DNA of 64,000 nt, taken from NCBI RefSeq assembly GCF_032598905.1, contig NZ_CP122458.1:9077001-9141000 (forward strand). The letters run 5' to 3'. How positions within the stretch are numbered: the first letter of the stretch is position 1; every line of letters begins with the position of its first letter. The translations under genes and the position numbers were made by a program. Below, in pieces: positions 16,929 to 27,601 of this stretch. The notes below the pieces were generated by a model. The model did not search any database and was not told where the DNA came from. It worked only from the letters and a program-made list of their open reading frames with translations. The stretch is from Streptomyces sp. 11x1 (GTDB lineage Bacteria; Actinomycetota; Actinomycetes; Streptomycetales; Streptomycetaceae).

Positions 16929-19205
16929 ATGACGGTGGCACCCCACGCAGAAGCGGCCGAGATCGGCGTGGACGCATCCGTGGAGGCGTGGCGCGGATTC
17001 GCCGGAACACGGTGGCAGGAGAGCGTCGACGTACGGGACTTCATCCAGGCCAACTACACGCCGTATGAAGGCGGCTCGGAGTTCCTGGCCGGCCCGACCG
17101 GGCGCACCCGCGCGGTCTGGGACAAGGTCAGCGCCCTGTTCCCCGTGGAGCGGGAGAGGGGCATCCTCGACGTCGACGCGGCCACCCCGTCCACCATCAC
17201 CTCGCACGCGCCTGGGTACATCGACCGCGACCGTGAGCTGGTCGTCGGCCTGCAGACCGACGCGCCGCTCAAGCGGGCGATCATGCCGAACGGCGGCCTG
17301 AGGATGGTGGAGAACGGGCTGGCGGCGTACGGCTACAAGGCCGATCCGTTCGTGGCGGAGGTCTTCGGCACCTACCGCAAGACCCACAACGACGGCGTCT
17401 TCGACGCCTACACCCCCGAGATGCGCGCCGCCCGCAAGGCCGGGATCATCACCGGGCTGCCGGACGCGTACGGCCGCGGACGGATCATCGGTGACTACCG
17501 GCGTGTCGCCCTGTACGGCACCAACCGGCTGATCGAGGCCAAGTGGGCCGAGCGGGCGCTGCTGGACGCGCAACCCTCCAGCCCGGACGTCATCCGGGAC
17601 CGTGAGGAGCTCGCCGAGCAGATTCGCGCGCTGGGGGAGCTGGCCGAGATGGCCGCCTCCTACGGCTGTGATGTCACCCGCCCCGCCGCCACCGCACATG
17701 AGGCGGTGCAGTGGCTCTACCTGGGCTTCCTGGCCGCGGTGAAGGAGCAGAACGGCGCCGCGATGTCGCTGGGACGAACCTCCACCTTCCTGGACGTCTA
17801 CCTCCAGCGGGACCTGGACGAGGGCCGTATCGACGAGACCCGCGCCCAGGAGCTGATCGACGACTTCGTCATCAAGCTGCGGATCGTACGGTTCCTGCGC
17901 ACCCCCGAGTACGACGCCCTCTTCTCCGGCGACCCCACCTGGGTGACGGAGTCCATCGGCGGCATCGGCGCCGACGACCGCCCGCTGGTGACGCGGACGT
18001 CCTTCCGCTTCCTGCAGACGCTGTACAACCTGGGCCCCGCCCCCGAGCCGAACCTCACCGTCCTGTGGTCTCCGCGGCTGCCCGAGGGCTTCAAGCGGTT
18101 CTGCGCCCAGGTCTCCATCGACACCAGCTCCATCCAGTACGAGTCCGACGAGCTGATGAGGCCGCGCACCGGTGACGACACGGCGATCGCCTGCTGTGTG
18201 TCCGCGATGGCGGTGGGCAAGCAGATGCAGTTCTTCGGCGCCCGGGTCAACCTTGCCAAGGCGTTGCTGTACGCGGTCAACGGCGGCCGGGACGAGATGA
18301 CCGGCGAGCAGATCGCGCCGGAGATGCCCCCGCTGATGGGCGAGTACCTGAATTATGACGAGCTGTCGGCGGCGTACGACCGGGTGCTGGACTGGCTGGC
18401 GGCCACGTACGTCGACGCACTGAACGTCATCCACTACATGCACGACAAGTACGCCTACGAGCGGATCGAGATGGCGCTGCACGACTACCCCGTGCACCGT
18501 TTCATGGCGTGCGGCATCGCGGGTCTGTCGGTCGCCGTGGACAGCCTGTCGGCGGTCAAGCACGCGCGTGTGAAGGTCTTCAGGGACGCCACGGGCCTCG
18601 CCGTCGACTTCCGCACCGAGGGGGAGTTTCCCGCGTACGGCAACAACGACGACCGCGCCGACGACCTCGCCGTCGAGCTGGTGGAGTCGTTCATGGCGAA
18701 GGTGCGCAAGCACCCCACGTACCGGGGCGCCGAGCACACGCAGTCGGTGCTGACCATCACCTCGAATGTGGTGTATGGCAAGCACACGGGTAACACCCCG
18801 GACGGCCGGCGCGCGGGTGCCCCGTTCGCACCCGGCGCGAACCCGATGAACGGGCGCGACCGGCACGGCATGGTCGCCTCCGCGCTGTCGGTGGCGAAGC
18901 TCCCGTACGAGGCCGCCCGCGACGGCATTTCCCTCACGTCGACCGTCACGCCTGAGGGGCTCGGCCACGACCCGGCCGAGCGCGCCGCGAACCTGGCCGG
19001 CATCCTCGACGCCTACATGGCCTCCGGCGGCTTCCACATGAACGTCAACGTGCTGAACCGGGCGACGCTCGAGGACGCCGTGGAACACCCGGAGAAGTAC
19101 CCGGAGTTGACGATCCGGGTCTCCGGCTACGCGGTCAACTTCGTCCGTCTGACCCGCGAGCAGCAGCTCGACGTGATCAGCCGCACCTTCCATGGGACGC
19201 TGTGA
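16929..19205 (+). CDS. pflB: Pyruvate formate-lyase (glycyl radical enzyme)
   Basis: This 758-residue cytoplasmic enzyme converts pyruvate and CoA to acetyl-CoA and formate without producing NADH. Length is that of E. coli PflB (about 760). The catalytic cysteine pair is Cys422-Cys423 in IACCVSAM, and the glycyl radical site is Gly733 in RVSGYAVNF, so all key residues are present. The ATG at 16929 follows GGAGG by 5 bases. The activase gene overlaps its stop codon by four bases. PFL is destroyed by oxygen once activated, which makes an intact copy in a streptomycete remarkable. Tandem DevR-type boxes lie upstream, so it is probably expressed only at low oxygen. No spare glycyl radical subunit (GrcA type) is seen. 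Confidence 0.97.
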   Translation: MTVAPHAEAAEIGVDASVEAWRGFAGTRWQESVDVRDFIQANYTPYEGGSEFLAGPTGRTRAVWDKVSALFPVERERGILDVDAATPSTITSHAPGYIDRDRELVVGLQTDAPLKRAIMPNGGLRMVENGLAAYGYKADPFVAEVFGTYRKTHNDGVFDAYTPEMRAARKAGIITGLPDAYGRGRIIGDYRRVALYGTNRLIEAKWAERALLDAQPSSPDVIRDREELAEQIRALGELAEMAASYGCDVTRPAATAHEAVQWLYLGFLAAVKEQNGAAMSLGRTSTFLDVYLQRDLDEGRIDETRAQELIDDFVIKLRIVRFLRTPEYDALFSGDPTWVTESIGGIGADDRPLVTRTSFRFLQTLYNLGPAPEPNLTVLWSPRLPEGFKRFCAQVSIDTSSIQYESDELMRPRTGDDTAIACCVSAMAVGKQMQFFGARVNLAKALLYAVNGGRDEMTGEQIAPEMPPLMGEYLNYDELSAAYDRVLDWLAATYVDALNVIHYMHDKYAYERIEMALHDYPVHRFMACGIAGLSVAVDSLSAVKHARVKVFRDATGLAVDFRTEGEFPAYGNNDDRADDLAVELVESFMAKVRKHPTYRGAEHTQSVLTITSNVVYGKHTGNTPDGRRAGAPFAPGANPMNGRDRHGMVASALSVAKLPYEAARDGISLTSTVTPEGLGHDPAERAANLAGILDAYMASGGFHMNVNVLNRATLEDAVEHPEKYPELTIRVSGYAVNFVRLTREQQLDVISRTFHGTL

Positions 19206-19960
19206 ACACCGTGACGCAGCTCGCCGCCGGACAGGTCTCGGGACGGATCCACTCCTGGGACCTGTCCACCGGAGTCGACGGCCCAGGCACGCGGTTCGTG
19301 CTGTTCGTCAGCGGCTGTCCACTGCGCTGCCTGTACTGCGCCAACCCCGACACCTGGCACATGCGCGACGGACGCCAGGCCTCCGTCGACGAGGTGATGG
19401 CCGAGCTCGACAAGTACCGGACCTTCATCACCACGGCGGGCGGGGGAGTGACCCTCACGGGAGGCGAGCCCCTGCTCCAGCCGGCATTCACGGGCGCGGT
19501 GCTGCGCCGCTGCAAGGAGGCCGGCCTGCACACCGCTCTGGACACCTCCGGCTTCCTGGGCGCCCGCGCGACCGACGAACTGCTCGCCGACACCGATCTG
19601 GTCCTGCTCGACATCAAGTCCTTCGACGTCGCCACCTATCGAAAGCTCACCGGCGGCTCGCTCGCCCCCACCCTGAACTTCGCCACCCGACTGGACCGGT
19701 TGGGCATCCCGGTGCACGTTCGCTATGTGCTGGTCCCCGGTTGGACCGACGACCCGAAAGCCATCGACGGCCTGGGCGTGTTCCTGGCCGGGCTGAGCAA
19801 CGTCGACCGGGTCGACGTCCTGCCCTTCCACAAACTCGGCGCCCACAAGTACGACGCCCTCGGGCTGCCCTTCCCCCTGCGCGACACCGCCACGCCCGCC
19901 CCGGAGCTGACCGAGCGCGTGCGTGAGCAGTTCCGGGAGCACGGGCTCCGGGCCCTGTGA
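19202..19960 (+). CDS. pflA: Pyruvate formate-lyase activating enzyme (radical SAM)
   Basis: This 252-residue radical SAM protein makes the glycyl radical on PflB. The CX3CX2C cluster motif is Cys39, Cys43, Cys46 in [11 protein letters not shown], followed by [14 protein letters not shown] (the SAM-binding GGEP) and LLDIKSFD. It starts with GTG in a GTGA overlap with the pflB stop, so the two are translationally coupled. Length matches PflA (about 246), and the insert of extra ferredoxin-like clusters found in other glycyl radical activases is absent, supporting the PFL assignment. Confidence 0.96.
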   Translation: MNTVTQLAAGQVSGRIHSWDLSTGVDGPGTRFVLFVSGCPLRCLYCANPDTWHMRDGRQASVDEVMAELDKYRTFITTAGGGVTLTGGEPLLQPAFTGAVLRRCKEAGLHTALDTSGFLGARATDELLADTDLVLLDIKSFDVATYRKLTGGSLAPTLNFATRLDRLGIPVHVRYVLVPGWTDDPKAIDGLGVFLAGLSNVDRVDVLPFHKLGAHKYDALGLPFPLRDTATPAPELTERVREQFREHGLRAL

Positions 19961-20269
19961 CCCTGGCGTGGTGCATCCCGGGCGGACAAGGGCGCCGGAG
20001 TCGCTGTAGGACGGGCCTCAACAACTGACCGCGATGGAGGTGGGGCCCTCCGGCCTGTCTCAGCGCCTGGCGACCGCGCCGCTCAGGAATCGGCACCTCG
20101 GCGCATGACGGCTCGGCTGGCGTGCACGAGTCGGCCGGTGGCGACGAATCGTGGCGCTGCCCAAAGCCGACCGAACGCGAACGCACCCAGTGATACTTCC
20201 AGCCGTACGTCGAGCACCTGCCGGTGGCCGACGGGATCTTCCCGACACACCCCAGCTGGTACAACCGCA
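19961..20269. other. Non-coding stretch after pflA
   Basis: About 300 bases with no intact gene. GTGGGGCCCTCCGG near 20050 may be part of a hairpin. Minus-strand frames read as arginine-rich noise and merge into the IS256 remnant on the right. Nothing else is recognisable. Confidence 0.35.
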
Positions 20270-20450
20270 CACGTCGTCGATGCCGCGATTGCGCAGCTCC
20301 GACAACACTGCCGTCCAGGTCGTGGAGCTCTCGCCTGCGGCGCCGACCCACAGGCCGAGCACGTCCTTGCAGCCGTCCATGTCGACGCCGACGGCCACGT
20401 AGACCGGCCGGCCGACCACCGACCCGGAGCGGATCTTGATCGACCGTGCC
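20270..20450 (-). mobile_element. IS256-family transposase remnant
   Basis: On the minus strand the frame reads RPVYVAVGVDMDGCKDVLG, then LWVGAAGESS and LSELRNRGIDDV. This is the conserved catalytic-core block of IS256-family transposases (RPVYVAIGVDxxGxKDVLGLW ... LTELKNRGVxDV), including the aspartate of GVD. Only about 60 codons remain and no terminal inverted repeats are visible. It marks an old insertion next to the pfl operon. Confidence 0.7.
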
Positions 20451-20546
20451 GGCGTTGAGCACGTGGAGGGCTTCTGCACCCAGGAGGAGTATGCGAGATT
20501 CCTGGACCAGTGCCCGGTCTTCGAACGGATCGCTGATCCGTCTGGG

Positions 20547-21011
20547 TCAGGCGCTGATGGTCTCGTCCGCGGCGGTGAGCCGGATTCCCGTGACCAGGTC
20601 GGGGTGGATGCGGACTGCGTAGTCCATGGTCTGCTTCACCCAGGGATGAAGCAGCGCCTGGTAACGGGCCAGTTCGTGGGGGTCGGTGATCAGGCGGGCG
20701 TAGCCGGTGACGACCACGCTCCAGCCGAGGTGGGTGTCCGCGTCGATGGCGTCGGCCTCGTAGGCGACGACGACGCCTGAGCTGTTCGCATGGCGGGTGT
20801 GCGCGGTGATCACCGAGCCTTCGTGGGTGCGGATGATGATGTCGCCGTCGTCGAGGATGTGGTTGACCGGCCGGATCGTGGGGAGCGCCTGCTGGGTGAA
20901 GACGATCCTGCCCAGGGAGACGCTGCCCAGGAGGCGCAGGGCCTCGGCGCTGTCGAGTCCCACGCTGTGCCGTGGACCGACGGTGAAGGGCAGGGCGTTG
21001 TTGGTGGTCAT
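20547..21011 (-). CDS. PPOX family flavin-binding protein
   Basis: This 154-residue split-barrel protein begins MTTNNALPFTVGPRHSVGLD and has LLGSVSLGRIVFTQQALPTI, RPVNHILDDGDIIIRTHEGS and LGWSVVVTGYARLITDP. The same architecture recurs at 38566 and, broken, at 45267. Homologues (Rv0080, Rv3129 type) belong to the mycobacterial DosR regulon, which fits this island. Function is unknown; a redox role with FMN or F420 is likely. It lies downstream of adhE on the same strand, after a strong hairpin, so it probably has its own promoter. Confidence 0.85.
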   Translation of the reverse strand: MTTNNALPFTVGPRHSVGLDSAEALRLLGSVSLGRIVFTQQALPTIRPVNHILDDGDIIIRTHEGSVITAHTRHANSSGVVVAYEADAIDADTHLGWSVVVTGYARLITDPHELARYQALLHPWVKQTMDYAVRIHPDLVTGIRLTAADETISA

Positions 21012-21223
21012 GGTGGGTTTCCGTAGGTTTGGTCGCTCACTGCGCGGGTGCTTCGGTGGGAGCGCCGTTGCCGTGACGGCGCTGGTCGCCGCCGGGCCAG
21101 TACCGCATCTGCGTGTCCCTTCGAAGATCGGTGGCATGAGACCCGCCGAGGTCTCGGGGTGGAGCCCGGTGGACGGTTGGTCACGGGCGGGAGTGGATCA
21201 GGCCATTTGAATGCGGGCAGTGA

Positions 21224-21259
21224 GGGGTGCGGTAGGGCCGAACGGCCCTACCGCACCCC
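21224..21259 (-). terminator. Terminator of adhE with box-like apex
   Basis: A perfect 16-bp stem, GGGGTGCGGTAGGGCC with its complement, closes on the loop GAAC, 7 bases after the adhE stop. The apex reads GGGCCGAACGGCCC, identical to the DevR-type box found upstream of pflB and cydA. By position it is a terminator; whether it also binds the regulator is open. Confidence 0.85.
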
Positions 21260-21266
21260 GGTCGGC

Positions 21267-23945
21267 CTATGCGCTGGGAGCGTCCTTCTGGCCGTAGTAG
21301 GCCGTGCGCATGAGTTCCTGCATGTCGTCGAGCATCGGCATCCGTGGATTGGCGGGTGCGCACTGGTCCTCGTAGGCGTTCAGGGCCTGCTGGGGCAGGG
21401 CGTCGAGGAACGCGCGCTCGTCGACGGCGAGGGCGCTGAACGACGGCTCGATGCCCACGCTGTCACGCAGGCGTTCCACGGCCGAGGCCAGCGACTCCAC
21501 GCCCTCCTGAGGCGTGGCGGCGGGCAGACCGAGGGTGCGGGCGATGTCCTGGAAGCGTTCGGGGGCGCGGTAGTGCTCGTACTTGGGCCAGCCGGTGAGC
21601 TTCGTGGGGACGGTGCCGTTGTAGCGGATGACGTGCGGCAGCAGGACGGCGTTGGTGCGGCCGTGGGCGACGTGGAAGGTGGCGCCGAGGGTGTGGGACA
21701 TGGCGTGGACGATGCCGAGGAAGGCGTTGCCGAAGGCCATGCCCGCGATGGTGCCGGCGTTGTGCATCTTCTCCCGGGCCTGGGGACTTCCCGCGCCGTC
21801 GTTCACGGAGGCCGCGATGTTGTCGAAGATGAGGCGGATCGCGTGGAGCGCCAGGCCGTCGGTGAAGTCGTTGGCGTAGACGGACACGTACGCCTCGATG
21901 GCGTGGGTGAGGGCGTCGAAGCCGCTGTCGGCGGCGAGCGCGGGCGGCAGTTCGGTGGTGAGCAGCGGGTCGACGATGGCCACGCTGGGGGTGAGCGCGT
22001 AGTCGGCGAGTGGGTACTTCTTGCCGGTGGCCGGGTCGGAGATGACGGCGAAGGGGGTGACCTCGGCGCCGGTTCCGGACGTGGTGGGCACGCACACCAG
22101 GCGGGCGAGCTTGCCCAGGACGGGGAAGCGGAAGGCGCGCTTGCGGATGTCGGAGAACTTGTGCCGCATGTCGGCGAAGTCGACGTCCTTGCCGTCGGCC
22201 TGCTGCTCGTACAGCAGCCACATCACCTTGGCCGCGTCCATCGGCGAGCCGCCGCCCAGCGCGATGATCGTGTCCGGTCGGAAGTCGCCCATGAGGCGGG
22301 CACCGCGCCGGACGGAGTCGATGCTCGGTTCGGGTTCGACGTTGTCGATGATCTGCACGGTGACCGGCTCGCGGCGGCGCTGCAGGATGCGGGTGACGCG
22401 GTCGACGAAGCCGAGGCGGGTCATGGTGGCGTCGGTGACGACGGTGACGCGGTGGACGTCCGGCATGGACTGCAGGTAGCGCAGGGCCTGCGGCTCGAAG
22501 TAGATCTTCGGTGGGACCTTGAACCACTGGAGGTTGTTGCGACGGGTGGAGACCCGCTTGATGTTGAGCAGTTGGGCGGCGGAGACGTTGTTGGACACCG
22601 AGGTGCTGCCCCAGGAGCCGCAGCCGAGCGTCAGCGACGGCAGCAGGCTGTTGTAGATGCCGCCGATGGCGCCCTGCGAGGACGGGGAGTTGACGATGAC
22701 GCGCACCGTCTTGATGCGGCGGCCGTACGCCTCCGCGAGCGCGGGATCCTCGGTGTGGATGACGGCGCTGTGGCCCTGGCCGTGGAAGGCGACCATGTCC
22801 GCGGCGAGGTCGAAGCCCTGTTGTTCGGAACCGGCGCGCAGCACGGCGAGCACGGGGCAGAGCTTCTCGCGGGTCAGCGGCTCGTCCGGGCCGACCCGCT
22901 CGGCCTCGACCAGGATGAGCGAGGTGTCGGCGGGCACGGTGAACCCGGCCTGTTCCGCGATCCAGGCGGGGCTCTGCCCCACGGCCGCGGAGTTGACCTT
23001 GGGCTCGCAGCCGCTGCCGGCCGCCTTGCCGGTCGGGAAGAGGAAGACCTCCAGCTTCGCCTTCTCCTCGGCGGTCGCCAGGTGGGCGTGCAGGGTGCGG
23101 AACTCGGCGAGGGCGGCGTCGTAGATCTCGTCGTCGAGGATGACGGCCTGCTCGGAGGCGCAGATCATCCCGTTGTCGAACGACTTCGACAGCACCAGGT
23201 CGTTGACGGCCCGGCGCAGCTTCGCGCTCTTGTGCACGTAGGCGGGGACGTTGCCGGCGCCCACGCCGAGAGCGGGCTTTCCCGCCGAGTACGCGGCCTT
23301 GACCATGGCGTTGCCGCCGGTGGCGAGGATGAGGGAGATGCCGGGGTGGTGCATCAGGGTGCGCGTGGCCTCGATGGACGGGGTCTCGATCCACTGGATG
23401 CAGTGCTCGGGCGCACCGGCGGCGACGGCGGCGTCGCGCACGACGCGGGCCGCTTCGGCGCTGCACCGCTGGGCGGAGGGGTGGAAGGCGAAGACGACCG
23501 GGTTGCGGGTCTTCAGCGCCATCAGCGCCTTGAAGATCGTGGTGGAGGTCGGATTGGTGACCGGGGTGACCGCGGCGATCACGCCGACCGGTTCGGCGAT
23601 CTCCACCAGGTCCTCCACGTCGTCGCGGGCGATCACGCCGACGGTCTTCATGTGGCCCATGCTGTGCGTGACGTGCTCACACGCGAACATGTTCTTGGCC
23701 GCCTTGTCCTCGAACAGGCCGCGTCCGGTCTCCTCCACTGCGAGCCGTGCCAGCGCGGTGTGCCGGTCCAGAGCGGCGACCGAGGCCTTCCTGACGATGT
23801 GGTCGACCTGCTCCTGGTCGAGCTCCTCGTAGTCGGTGAGCGCCTTCGACCCGGCCGTCACCAACCGGTCCACCGCGATGGTGGTGTCGGACGGAGCCTC
23901 GGTGAGAGGAGTCGTGGTCGTGGTCCCGGCTTCCTGTCGGGTCAT
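21267..23945 (-). CDS. adhE: Bifunctional acetaldehyde-CoA/alcohol dehydrogenase
   Basis: This 892-residue protein has the length of E. coli AdhE (891). The N-terminal aldehyde dehydrogenase domain carries the catalytic Cys262 in FDNGMICASEQ and reduces acetyl-CoA to acetaldehyde. The C-terminal iron alcohol dehydrogenase domain (from about residue 460) has GGGSPMDAAKVMW and the metal-binding histidines in HAMSHTLGATFHVAHG, and makes ethanol. Together the reactions reoxidise two NADH per acetyl-CoA, the natural partner of PFL. Start ATG 23945 has GGAGG 9 bases upstream. It faces pflBA across the IS256 remnant and the PPOX gene. Tandem DevR-type boxes precede it. AdhE usually forms spirosome filaments. 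Confidence 0.96.
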   Translation of the reverse strand: MTRQEAGTTTTTPLTEAPSDTTIAVDRLVTAGSKALTDYEELDQEQVDHIVRKASVAALDRHTALARLAVEETGRGLFEDKAAKNMFACEHVTHSMGHMKTVGVIARDDVEDLVEIAEPVGVIAAVTPVTNPTSTTIFKALMALKTRNPVVFAFHPSAQRCSAEAARVVRDAAVAAGAPEHCIQWIETPSIEATRTLMHHPGISLILATGGNAMVKAAYSAGKPALGVGAGNVPAYVHKSAKLRRAVNDLVLSKSFDNGMICASEQAVILDDEIYDAALAEFRTLHAHLATAEEKAKLEVFLFPTGKAAGSGCEPKVNSAAVGQSPAWIAEQAGFTVPADTSLILVEAERVGPDEPLTREKLCPVLAVLRAGSEQQGFDLAADMVAFHGQGHSAVIHTEDPALAEAYGRRIKTVRVIVNSPSSQGAIGGIYNSLLPSLTLGCGSWGSTSVSNNVSAAQLLNIKRVSTRRNNLQWFKVPPKIYFEPQALRYLQSMPDVHRVTVVTDATMTRLGFVDRVTRILQRRREPVTVQIIDNVEPEPSIDSVRRGARLMGDFRPDTIIALGGGSPMDAAKVMWLLYEQQADGKDVDFADMRHKFSDIRKRAFRFPVLGKLARLVCVPTTSGTGAEVTPFAVISDPATGKKYPLADYALTPSVAIVDPLLTTELPPALAADSGFDALTHAIEAYVSVYANDFTDGLALHAIRLIFDNIAASVNDGAGSPQAREKMHNAGTIAGMAFGNAFLGIVHAMSHTLGATFHVAHGRTNAVLLPHVIRYNGTVPTKLTGWPKYEHYRAPERFQDIARTLGLPAATPQEGVESLASAVERLRDSVGIEPSFSALAVDERAFLDALPQQALNAYEDQCAPANPRMPMLDDMQELMRTAYYGQKDAPSA

Positions 23946-24091
23946 GGGAGTGCGCCTCCGGTACGTCGGTGCCGCCGGAGGTGATCCGGCGGGGCGGTAC
24001 GGGAGCGGCACCGCGAGCAATGCCGGTGCCGCTCCGAATCCACTGTCGTCCGCGGTGCGGCCCGGCCGCAGACGCCGTTGGTCCTTTCCTC

Positions 24092-24128
24092 CGCCCGTCC
24101 GGCCCGCTCGGGGAGGGCCGGACGGCCC
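24092..24128 (-). promoter_or_regulatory. Tandem DevR-type boxes upstream of adhE
   Basis: The box GGGCCGGACGGCCC (24115 to 24128) is a near-perfect palindrome, with a weaker partner CGCCCGTCCGGCCC (24092 to 24105) 23 bp away, centre to centre. They lie 147 to 183 bases before the adhE start and just after the CBS gene stop, so the strong box could also act in termination. Confidence 0.55.
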
Positions 24129-24145
24129 TCTCGGGCAACGGGACC

Positions 24146-24853
24146 TCACGCGGGCGGTTCCTGAGCGGGTTCGTCAATGGGGCGCGGCTCGGCCGGGTGG
24201 CAGTCGTCGACGCTGTAGGTCAGGCCGTTGACCACTCCGACGGCCCCCTCGACCCGCCACGCCGATCGGATCGCCAGGGTGATGTCGCTCCGGCGATCCA
24301 GGCGACCCTTCAGCGTGACCACGCCGTCCCGGACGAACACGGTGACCGCGTCGGAGGACAGGCCGAGGGCGCCGACCAGAACCTCGTCGATCACCTGCCG
24401 GCGGATCTCCTCGTCCGTGCGCAGGAAGACACGCAGAAGGTCGCGGCGGGTGGCGATGCCGATGAGACGGTCCTCCTCGTCCACCACGGGAAGCCGCTCG
24501 ATGTGGTGACGCTCCATCATCCGGGCGGCCTCCGGGACCAGTTGCTCCGGATGCACCGTGACCGCGGGTGAGGACATCAGCTCCGCCGCGACGAGTCCCG
24601 GGGCACCACCCGCCGGGACGCGCACCGGACGACTCAGGCCCGGCAGGCGGATCCGCCGGTCGGCGCGGTCCGCCTGCCCGCGGACGAGGTCGGTCGCAGA
24701 GATCACCCCGACCACCTTGTCGTCCGTGTCGACGACGGGCAGTCCGCCGATCCGGTGCCGGTTCAGCAGCCGTACGAGGTCCTTGAACGCCGTCTGCCGA
24801 TGTGCCTGGATGACCTCACGGGTCATCACCTCTCCGACGGTGTGGGTCTTCAC
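24146..24853 (-). CDS. CBS-pair and BON domain protein
   Basis: This 235-residue cytoplasmic protein has two CBS motifs (VGEVMTREVIQAHRQTAF near residue 5; AAELMSSPAVTVHPEQLVP near 100) and a C-terminal BON domain with GVVTLKGRLDRRSDI. CBS pairs bind adenine nucleotides. The mycobacterial DosR regulon contains a CBS protein (Hrp1, Rv2626c), a suggestive parallel, although that one lacks BON. GTG 24853 is preceded by AAGGAGGGCGGC. It is 80 bases downstream of the hibernation factor gene on the same strand and is probably co-transcribed with it. Confidence 0.85.
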   Translation of the reverse strand: MKTHTVGEVMTREVIQAHRQTAFKDLVRLLNRHRIGGLPVVDTDDKVVGVISATDLVRGQADRADRRIRLPGLSRPVRVPAGGAPGLVAAELMSSPAVTVHPEQLVPEAARMMERHHIERLPVVDEEDRLIGIATRRDLLRVFLRTDEEIRRQVIDEVLVGALGLSSDAVTVFVRDGVVTLKGRLDRRSDITLAIRSAWRVEGAVGVVNGLTYSVDDCHPAEPRPIDEPAQEPPA

Positions 24854-24933
24854 GCCGCCCTCCTTCTCTCTCCGGGGCCCCTGGACGGGCCGGGTGCGGG
24901 AGGGCGAACCCCGCCGCACCCGGCTCCAGGCCC

Positions 24934-25329
24934 CTACTCCTGCCGTCCGTCCGTCGGGCCGCCGCGCCAGGCCGGCGGCGTGGCCGACTTGCGGGCCGCG
25001 TCCCCGCGGTGCACGACCCGCTCCACCTGGCCACGCAGCCGGTCGTGAAGCCGGTCCGCGAGCTCATGGGCGGTGGCCTCCTCGGCGTGGACGACCACGA
25101 GGTCGCGGCCCACCCGGATCTCGGCCCGTGCCGTCCAAAGGCGCCTGGCCTGGTGCGCCGTGGCCTTCTCGATCCGCACCTCGCCGCTCACGGGCGGCAG
25201 TCCCGACCGGCCGAGGACCGCGTCGACCTTGGTGCGGGCGTAGGCGAGCGCCTGCTCGTCCACGTCGCCCGTGCCTCGGACCCGTACGGTGGTGGGGGTC
25301 TGCTGGATGTCGGTGTCCCTGACGGTCAT
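24934..25329 (-). CDS. hpf: HPF/RaiA-family ribosome hibernation factor
   Basis: This 131-residue protein resembles the ribosome-associated sigma-54 modulation/S30AE family: VRVRGTGDVDEQALAYARTK, GEVRIEKATAHQARRLWTAR and a short basic C-terminal tail. Such proteins dimerise or silence ribosomes in the cytoplasm when growth stops; the mycobacterial homologues (Rv0079, MSMEG_3935) are DosR-controlled. ATG 25329 has AAGGAG 8 bases upstream. The gene is divergent from the DevR-like regulator, with boxes between. The family match is good but the protein lacks the long C-terminal dimerisation domain of HPF-long. Confidence 0.72.
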   Translation of the reverse strand: MTVRDTDIQQTPTTVRVRGTGDVDEQALAYARTKVDAVLGRSGLPPVSGEVRIEKATAHQARRLWTARAEIRVGRDLVVVHAEEATAHELADRLHDRLRGQVERVVHRGDAARKSATPPAWRGGPTDGRQE

Positions 25330-25392
25330 CTGTTCCACTCCTTGTGATCGTTCCGCGGCTCCAGCCTGATGCGAGCCCCCGCCCCGGTCCCA

Positions 25393-25428
25393 GGGCCACC
25401 CGGCCCCGGAAACCGGGACCGTGGGGCC
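25393..25428 (-). promoter_or_regulatory. Tandem DevR-type boxes upstream of hpf-CBS
   Basis: GGGCCACCCGGCCC (25393 to 25406) and GGGACCGTGGGGCC (25415 to 25428) have centres 22 bp apart and lie 64 to 99 bases before the hpf start. The left half sites are perfect in both. They face the hpf-CBS unit in the divergent region shared with devR. Confidence 0.5.
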
Positions 25429-25503
25429 CCGTCACCCGCTGCCGGCCGACGCCCCTGTTCCTCGACGACTTCGACCGGCGGCAGCGCGTACTCGGGGAAA
25501 CAG

Positions 25504-25517
25504 GGGCCGACCGGCCC
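25504..25517 (+). promoter_or_regulatory. DevR-type box upstream of devR
   Basis: GGGCCGACCGGCCC is a perfect 5-4-5 palindrome 105 to 118 bases before the devR start. A weak partner (CGGCCCCGAACCGG, 25526) lies 22 bp away. The position suggests autoregulation, as known for mycobacterial DosR. Confidence 0.55.
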
Positions 25518-25621
25518 TGGGCATACGGCCCCGAACCGGGAAGGATCTCCAACGAGACGGCCCATCGCGTTCCACGCCGACACCGGCGCGGAACGCGGCA
25601 TACGCAGAACAGGAGCATTTG

Positions 25622-26314
25622 ATGGCGGACGGCGAGCAGCCCGGCCACGACAACCCGATCCGGGTCTTCCTGATGGACGACCACGAGGTGGTACGGCGCG
25701 GGGTGCACGACCTGCTGAACGACGAACCGGACATCACCGTGGTCGGCGAGGCCGCCACGGCGGAGCAGGCCCTTGTCCGCGTCCCCGCTCTGCGCCCGCA
25801 GGTCGCGGTCCTCGACGTGCGCCTGCCGGACGGCGACGGTGTCACGGTGTGCCGGGAGCTGCGTTCGCGCATGCCGGACCTGGCCTGCCTGATGCTGACC
25901 TCGTTCGACGACGAGGAGGCGCTGCTGGACTCGATCATGGCGGGCGCATCCGGTTACGTACTGAAGCAGATCCAGGGCTCCGACCTGGTGGCGGCCGTGC
26001 GCACGGTGGCCCGGGGCCAGTCGCTGCTGGACCCGAGCGCCACCACCAAGCTGATGGCCAGGCTGCGCGGCGGACAGCAGAAGGAGGAGGAGCCGGACGC
26101 CCTGCCGGGTCTGACCGACCGGGAGCGGGAGATCCTGGCCCTGATCGGCGAGGGACTGACCAACCGACAGATCGGTCAGCGCCTGTTCCTGGCCGAGAAG
26201 ACGGTGAAGAACCACATTTCCCGTCTGCTTGCCAAGCTCGGCGTGGAGCGGCGCATCCAGGCCGCCGTGCTCGCCACCGAAGCCCGGGACCGGCTGCGGC
26301 AGGAAAGCCGCTGA
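25622..26314 (+). CDS. devR: DevR/OsdR-like NarL-family response regulator
   Basis: This 230-residue response regulator has a receiver domain (phosphorylated Asp65 in [10 protein letters not shown], lysine in GYVLKQIQG) and a C-terminal LuxR helix-turn-helix (about residues 160 to 210; [20 protein letters not shown]). The recognition segment [19 protein letters not shown] is nearly that of M. tuberculosis DosR, including the lysine, lysine and asparagine of KTVKN that contact DNA in that protein. I infer it binds the repeated GGGMC-N4-GKCCC boxes here. In S. coelicolor the orthologue OsdR sits next to its kinase; here the likely kinase is 25 kb away. The start is ATG 25622. Confidence 0.92.
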   Translation: MADGEQPGHDNPIRVFLMDDHEVVRRGVHDLLNDEPDITVVGEAATAEQALVRVPALRPQVAVLDVRLPDGDGVTVCRELRSRMPDLACLMLTSFDDEEALLDSIMAGASGYVLKQIQGSDLVAAVRTVARGQSLLDPSATTKLMARLRGGQQKEEEPDALPGLTDREREILALIGEGLTNRQIGQRLFLAEKTVKNHISRLLAKLGVERRIQAAVLATEARDRLRQESR

Positions 26315-27511
<1,197 letters not shown>

Positions 27512-27601
27512 CTGCGGCATCGGCGCGGGCTGTGGGCTCCACACGAACCCACGGCCCCTAGGCTGGAGTGACGATCGCCTTTCCCCTCGGGAGGAGCCCC
27601 C

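Noticed and set aside
21235..21248. Box in the adhE hairpin as the promoter operator of the PPOX gene at 20547
   Set aside because: It is more than 220 bases from that start and forms the tip of a perfect terminator stem directly after adhE, which explains it better.
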